Shown here piece by piece: positions 58,248 to 64,000 of a DNA stretch of 64,000 bases. A program made the translations under genes and the position numbers. The DNA lies in contig NZ_JAUSCJ010000041.1 in NCBI RefSeq assembly GCF_030651185.1, positions 29,693 to 93,692 of the forward strand, read 5' to 3'. The notes under the pieces were generated by a model. That model was given only the letters and a program-made list of their open reading frames with translations, was not told the DNA's origin and ran no database searches. This DNA comes from Phenylobacterium sp. Its GTDB lineage: Bacteria; Pseudomonadota; Alphaproteobacteria; Caulobacterales; Caulobacteraceae. Positions within the stretch are counted from its first letter, which is position 1, and each line of letters opens with the position of its first letter.

Positions 58248-58400
58248 CTAGCTCAGCAGGTTGAAGAGGACCGTTCCAATCCAGAGCGCGCCGGCCCAGA
58301 AGGCGACGGCGAGAAGCGCGACGAAGGCGAGGCAGGCGATCGAACTGGTCGCCCGGATCGGTCCTCGCGTCACGCCCGCGATAACGGGGTTACGCTGCAT
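58248..58400 (-). CDS. Small single-span membrane protein
   Basis: A 50-residue ORF, MQRNPVIAGVTRGPIRATSS followed by one long hydrophobic stretch (residues about 21-48). GGGAGGA lies just before the ATG at an ideal distance. It sits between ugd and glmM. Function unknown; the strong ribosome binding site and clean membrane span support it. Confidence 0.55.
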   Translation of the reverse strand: MQRNPVIAGVTRGPIRATSSIACLAFVALLAVAFWAGALWIGTVLFNLLS

Positions 58401-58582
58401 GTGTCCTCCCAGAACTCACTTCTTCTTCGTCCGGGCCGGTCGAGCGGCCCCAACATTACGAAGCTGACATGAATTCTGGAGCTTGAATACCCCGGGAAAC
58501 CCTTTGTTCAGGATGCAGCGACCGCGGGGTCTTCACATGGGCGTGTAGGGCGCTGACCTCCGGATCCTTCCAGGCGTGGCGA

Positions 58583-59935
58583 CTAGGCGGTGGCCTTCTT
58601 CACCGCGCCGACGATATCCTTGACCACGTCGCGGACCAGCTTCTCGTCGTCGCCCTCGGCCATGACCCGGATCAGGGGTTCGGTGCCCGAGGCGCGGACC
58701 ACCAGACGGCCGGTTCCGGCCAGGCGCGCCTCGGCCGCGGCCAGCACCTTCTTGACCTGCTCGTCCTCCAGCGGCTTGCCGCCAGCGAAGCGCACGTTCT
58801 GCAACAGTTGCGGCACCGGCTCAAACTGGTGGGCCAGCTCGCTCATCGGCTTGTCGGCCAGCTTCAGCACCGCCAGCACCTGCAGGGCCGCCAGCAGGCC
58901 GTCTCCGGTGGTGGAAAAGTCGGACATGATCATGTGGCCCGACTGCTCGCCCCCCAGGTTGAAGCCGCCCTCGCGCATCCGCACCATCACCGCCCGGTCG
59001 CCCACGGCGGTGCGTTCCAGCTTGAGGTTCCGGGCGGCCAGGAAACGTTCGAGGCCCAGATTGGACATCACCGTGGCCACCACCCCGCCGCCGTTCAGAC
59101 GGTCGCGCTTGGCCCAGTTGTCGGCGATCAGGGCCATGATCTGGTCGCCATCAACCACGTGGCCCTTCTCGTCGCAGATCAGCAGCCGGTCGGCGTCGCC
59201 ATCCAGGGCGATGCCGATGTCGGCGCGATATTCCTTCACAGCCCGAACCATGGCCTCGGGATGGGTGGAGCCGCATTCCTCGTTGATATTGGCGCCGTTG
59301 GGATCGACCCCGATCTTGATCACCTCGGCGCCCAGTTCGTACAGCACCACCGGCGCCACCTTGTAGGCCGCCCCATTGGCGCAATCGATCACCACCCGCA
59401 GGCCGGCGAGACTCATGCGGCGCGGGAAGGTGGCCTTGGCGATCTCGACGTAGCGCGCCTGGCTGTCGTCGACGCGGGCGACCCGGCCCAGCGCGGCCGG
59501 CGCGGCCAGGCCGTCGGCCAGGGGCTGGTCCATCAGGGCCTCGATCTCCAGCTCGCGCTCGTCCGACAGCTTGTAGCCGTCGGGGCCGAACAGCTTGATA
59601 CCGTTGTCGATGTAGGCGTTGTGCGAGGCCGAGATCATGACCCCCAGGTCCGCCCGCAGCGACCGCGTCATCATGGCGACGCCCGGCGTCGGCATCGGTC
59701 CCAGCAGGCGCACGTCCATGCCGACGCTGGCGAATCCCGCCACCAGGGCCGGTTCCACCATGTAGCCCGACAGCCGGGTGTCCTTGCCGATCACCACCAT
59801 GTGACGGCGGTCGTCCTGCGACATGAACAGCTTGCCCGCCGCCAAGCCCACGCGCAGCGCCACCTCGGCGGTCATGGGATGGCTATTGGCCTGACCGCGG
59901 ATGCCGTCAGTTCCGAAATAGGCGCGCTTTGTCAT
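58583..59935 (-). CDS. glmM: Phosphoglucosamine mutase
   Basis: A 450-residue enzyme interconverting glucosamine 6- and 1-phosphate for UDP-GlcNAc. The start [17 protein letters not shown], the phosphoserine loop [22 protein letters not shown], the metal loop [33 protein letters not shown] and the end [17 protein letters not shown] are all intact. It is divergent from glmS across a 124-base gap, so both steps toward UDP-GlcNAc share one promoter region. Confidence 0.95.
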   Translation of the reverse strand: MTKRAYFGTDGIRGQANSHPMTAEVALRVGLAAGKLFMSQDDRRHMVVIGKDTRLSGYMVEPALVAGFASVGMDVRLLGPMPTPGVAMMTRSLRADLGVMISASHNAYIDNGIKLFGPDGYKLSDERELEIEALMDQPLADGLAAPAALGRVARVDDSQARYVEIAKATFPRRMSLAGLRVVIDCANGAAYKVAPVVLYELGAEVIKIGVDPNGANINEECGSTHPEAMVRAVKEYRADIGIALDGDADRLLICDEKGHVVDGDQIMALIADNWAKRDRLNGGGVVATVMSNLGLERFLAARNLKLERTAVGDRAVMVRMREGGFNLGGEQSGHMIMSDFSTTGDGLLAALQVLAVLKLADKPMSELAHQFEPVPQLLQNVRFAGGKPLEDEQVKKVLAAAEARLAGTGRLVVRASGTEPLIRVMAEGDDEKLVRDVVKDIVGAVKKATA

Positions 59936-60059
59936 CAGGAGCAGCTCTCGAAACGATACGAAACTGAGATTTAGTCGACGCCGCGTTTGCGAATGCTAAA
60001 GGCGGCGTGGGCATTCAAAGATTATTGCGCCTTCGTTTGACAAAAGGAACCTCGGGTCC

Positions 60060-61877
<1,818 letters not shown>

Positions 61878-61971
61878 CCGACGGGCGCCGCAAGGTTTCG
61901 CCGATACAGTCACACGGCGGGAATGGATTTCGTGCGTTGGCTCCTCTAGTCAGGACCAGACGGAGGACTGA

Positions 61972-62841
61972 ATGACGAAACGCGTGCGCAAGGCTGTGCT
62001 TCCCGTGGCGGGTCTGGGGACCCGGGTGCTTCCCGGCGCCAAGACCACGCCGAAGAACATGCTGAACATCTTCGACCGGCCGATCCTCTCCTATGTGGTG
62101 GAGGAGGCGCGCGCCGCGGGGATCGAACATATCGTCTTCGTCACCGGCCGCGGCCAAGGCGCCATCGAGGACTATTTCGACTCCAATCCCGAGATCGAAG
62201 GCGCCCTGGAGGCCAAGGGCAAGACCGACATCCTGGCCGAGGTCCGCGCCGACCTGCCGACGCCGGGCGGCATGAGCTTCGTGCGCCAGATGGCGCCGCT
62301 GGGCCTGGGTCACGCCGTCTGGTGCGCCCGCCACATCATCGGCGATGAGCCCTTCGCGGTCATGCTGCCCGACATGTTGATGGCCGCCGATGTCCCGGCC
62401 CTGGCCCAGGCGGTGGCCTCCTACGAAAAGGTCGGCGGCAACATCATCGCCGTGGAGCCCTGCCCGGCCGGCGAGGCCCACAAGTACGGCATCGTCGCCC
62501 TCGACGGTCAGGACGGCCGCCTGAACCGCATGACCGGCATGGTGGAGAAGCCCGCCCCGGGGACCGAGCCCTCCAACCTGTTCATCTCGGGCCGCTACAT
62601 CCTGCAGCCGGAAATCTTCGATCTACTGGAGCGCCAGGGCAAGGGCGCCGGCGGCGAGATCCAGCTCACCGACGGCATGGTCCAGCTGATGAAGACCCAG
62701 ACCTTCCACGCTCTGGAATATGACGGGGTCACCTACGACTGCGGCGACAAGATCGGCCTGCTGCGGGCCAATGTCGCCTTCGCCCTGCGCCGGCCGGAAT
62801 TCGCCGACGCCGCCCGCGCCGCTGTCCAGGCCCTGCTCTAA
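61972..62841 (+). CDS. galU: UTP-glucose-1-phosphate uridylyltransferase
   Basis: A 289-residue enzyme making UDP-glucose. The nucleotide-binding start KAVLPVAGLGTRVLPGAKTTPKNML is close to the family GxGTRxLPxTKxxPKEML, with Asn for Glu. EDYFDSNPEIE, GLGHAVWCARHIIGDEPFAVMLPDM and GRYILQPEIFDLLE are typical. It feeds the ugd product line and glycan synthesis. GGAGGACTG lies just upstream of the ATG. Confidence 0.93.
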   Translation: MTKRVRKAVLPVAGLGTRVLPGAKTTPKNMLNIFDRPILSYVVEEARAAGIEHIVFVTGRGQGAIEDYFDSNPEIEGALEAKGKTDILAEVRADLPTPGGMSFVRQMAPLGLGHAVWCARHIIGDEPFAVMLPDMLMAADVPALAQAVASYEKVGGNIIAVEPCPAGEAHKYGIVALDGQDGRLNRMTGMVEKPAPGTEPSNLFISGRYILQPEIFDLLERQGKGAGGEIQLTDGMVQLMKTQTFHALEYDGVTYDCGDKIGLLRANVAFALRRPEFADAARAAVQALL

Positions 62842-62849
62842 GCCTGGTC

Positions 62850-63710
62850 ATGCGCCTCTTCGTCTTCGGCTACGGTTTCTCCGCCCGCGCCCTGGCCAGG
62901 CGCCTGACCCCGCAAGGCTGGACCGTGGCGGCGACCTTTCGCGATGAGGGTGGCGCCGCACGGCTCTCGGCCGAGGGGGTCGAGCCCATCCCGCTCACCG
63001 ACCCCGACGCCATCGCCGCCGAGATGGGCTCCGCCCAGGCCGTGCTGATCACCGCCCCGCCGACCGCCGAGGGCTGTCCGGCCCTGCCCGCCCTGGTGCG
63101 CCCCATGGCCAAGGTCGGGGCCTTTCCCGACTGGATCGGCTACCTCTCCACCACCGGGGTCTATGGCGACCGGCGCGGCCGCTGGGTGTTCGAGCAGAGC
63201 CGGCTGGCCGCGCAATCCACCGAGGGCGCGCGCCGGGTCGGCGCCGAGCGCGACTGGCTCGAGGTCGGCCGCGGCATGGGCCTGACCGTCACAATCCACC
63301 GGCTGCCGGGCATCTACGGCCCAGGCCGCTCGGCCTTCGACCGCCTGCGGGAGGGCCGTGCCCGCCGGGTCGCCGCGCCGGGCCAGGTGTTCAGCCGCAT
63401 CCATGTCGATGACCTGGCCGCCGGCCTTGAGGCCTCCATCGCCCGGCCCCGCGCCGGCGGCATCTACAATCTCTGCGACGACGAACCGGCGCCCAACAGC
63501 CAGGTGGTGGCCTACGCCGCCAAGCTTCTGGGGATGGAGCCTCCGCCGGAAGAGGCCCTCGACCTCGACGCCCTCACCCCTGCGGCGCGGCGCTTCTATG
63601 CCGAGACCAAGCGGGTCTCCAACGCACGGGCCAAGGCCGAGCTTTGCTGGCGGCCGCAGTATCCGACCTACCGCGAGGGGCTGGCCGCGATCCTGGCGGC
63701 GGGCGGTTAG
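62850..63710 (+). CDS. NAD-dependent epimerase/dehydratase (SDR-like)
   Basis: A 286-residue extended-SDR protein. The nucleotide-binding start reads MRLFVFGYGFSARALARRL (GxGxxA form). It has YLSTTGVYGDRRGRWVFE, HRLPGIYGPGRSAFDRL and IHVDDLAAGL, but no clear YxxxK catalytic pair in the usual spacing, as in the YeeZ-like group. It lies eight bases after galU and is likely co-transcribed. The substrate is unknown. Confidence 0.8.
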   Translation: MRLFVFGYGFSARALARRLTPQGWTVAATFRDEGGAARLSAEGVEPIPLTDPDAIAAEMGSAQAVLITAPPTAEGCPALPALVRPMAKVGAFPDWIGYLSTTGVYGDRRGRWVFEQSRLAAQSTEGARRVGAERDWLEVGRGMGLTVTIHRLPGIYGPGRSAFDRLREGRARRVAAPGQVFSRIHVDDLAAGLEASIARPRAGGIYNLCDDEPAPNSQVVAYAAKLLGMEPPPEEALDLDALTPAARRFYAETKRVSNARAKAELCWRPQYPTYREGLAAILAAGG

Positions 63711-63728
63711 GGCCCCCATCATTGCAAT

Positions 63729-63758
63729 CAATGATATCATTGCCTACATTGATATCAT
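63729..63758. promoter_or_regulatory. Candidate autoregulatory operator of the FitA-like gene
   Basis: CAATGATATCATTG (63729-63742) is a perfect 14-bp palindrome. Its core TGATATCAT recurs at 63750-63758, 18 bases later, overlapping the antitoxin start codon. Repeated core sites are what a ribbon-helix-helix antitoxin would bind to repress its own operon. Confidence 0.55.
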
Positions 63759-64000
63759 GGCCAGCATCACCGTCCGAAATCTGGAAGATCCGCTGAAAGC
63801 ACGCCTCCGCATGCGGGCCGCGCATCACGGGCGCTCGATGGAGGAAGAGGTCCGATCGATCTTGCGGGACGCCCTAACAGACCCGGCGCCGAGCCGACCT
63901 CACCTCGGCGAGGCTATTCGAATGAGATTCTCCGCCCTGGGCGGCGTGGACCTGGACCTGACAGGTCGGGAGTCGTTGCGTGAACCTCCCAGGTTTGAAG
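63757..64000 (+). CDS. FitA-like ribbon-helix-helix antitoxin (3' end outside window)
   Basis: About 81 residues are visible before the window ends. The start MASITVRNLEDPLKARLRMR and then AAHHGRSMEEEVRSILRDAL is the Arc/FitA-type ribbon-helix-helix pattern (strand ITVRNL, helices, HGRSMEEEVR). A C-terminal part (DPAPSRPHLGEAIRMRFSALGG) would wrap a PIN-domain toxin. A vapC/fitB-type toxin gene is expected just beyond the window. The upstream palindromes support autoregulation. Confidence 0.75.
   Translation, partial: MASITVRNLEDPLKARLRMRAAHHGRSMEEEVRSILRDALTDPAPSRPHLGEAIRMRFSALGGVDLDLTGRESLREPPRFE

Noticed and set aside
59936..60059. glmS ribozyme before glmS
   Set aside because: That element is known from Gram-positive bacteria, and the 124-base gap shows nothing like its core.

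Overview
The window looks like chromosomal DNA from a high-GC alphaproteobacterium of the Caulobacteraceae (Caulobacter/Phenylobacterium type). The main reasons are a gcrA cell-cycle regulator gene (32677-33177), an alphaproteobacterial SOS box (GAAC-N7-GAAC, 301-315), the argD-argF-hslO gene order, the xseA-DUF2093 pair, two CYP153-like P450s and a large TonB-dependent receptor. Most of the DNA is ordinary core or near-core sequence, and protein-coding density is high.

Layout. 1-3558: an SOS-controlled Cys4 protein (cut by the window edge), then a metal-resistance cluster: a NicO/RcnA-type Ni/Co exporter with a perfect palindromic operator, an RcnR/CsoR-family repressor without cysteine, and a ChrA chromate transporter. 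3653-15999: mixed metabolic and regulatory genes (MDR oxidoreductase, DUF885, PhzF, receiver, P450, P-loop kinase, DUF1963, flavin-binding stress protein, Crp-like regulator, HWE-type kinase, RsgA, Lrp/AsnC, DUF6356). 16033-22230: TonB receptor, TetR, a second P450 and a B3 metallo-beta-lactamase, ending at tRNA-Gly(CCC).

22571-23787 is the clearest accessory island: two AT-rich genes, joined by a 4-base GTGA overlap, that match a Pycsar anti-phage system. They encode a membrane effector (PycTM-like) followed by a class III pyrimidine nucleotide cyclase (PycC-like). A resident small gene and dCTP deaminase follow.

25446-43623: paired small membrane proteins, metZ, the argDF-hslO operon, an HWE kinase, an ABC-2 permease, gcrA with possible DnaA and CtrA sites, xseA-DUF2093-M23 peptidase (apparent CTG start), an alpha/beta hydrolase, an LpxL-type acyltransferase, an XRE regulator, hisN, a hydrolase with a histone-H1-like tail, SCP2, DUF3617, a PPOX-type flavoprotein and a beta-lactamase-like protein. 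43628-50723: twin exported methyltransferase-like proteins, hsp20 with a candidate ROSE RNA thermometer, an EF-hand lipoprotein, a crotonase, twin pentapeptide-repeat proteins and a stand-alone RibD-type deaminase. 50822-53900: an ABC exporter pair and gpmA.

54007-63710 is an envelope-sugar precursor region: kdsD, phosphomannomutase/phosphoglucomutase, ugd, glmM, glmS and galU. Together these supply Kdo precursor, UDP-glucose, UDP-glucuronate and glucosamine phosphates for LPS, capsule and peptidoglycan. The window ends in a FitA-like antitoxin with repeated operator half-sites. Short palindromic repeat families sit in many intergenic gaps. I see no CRISPR array, insertion sequence, integrase or rRNA. 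All functions are inferred from reading the sequence; no database search was run.
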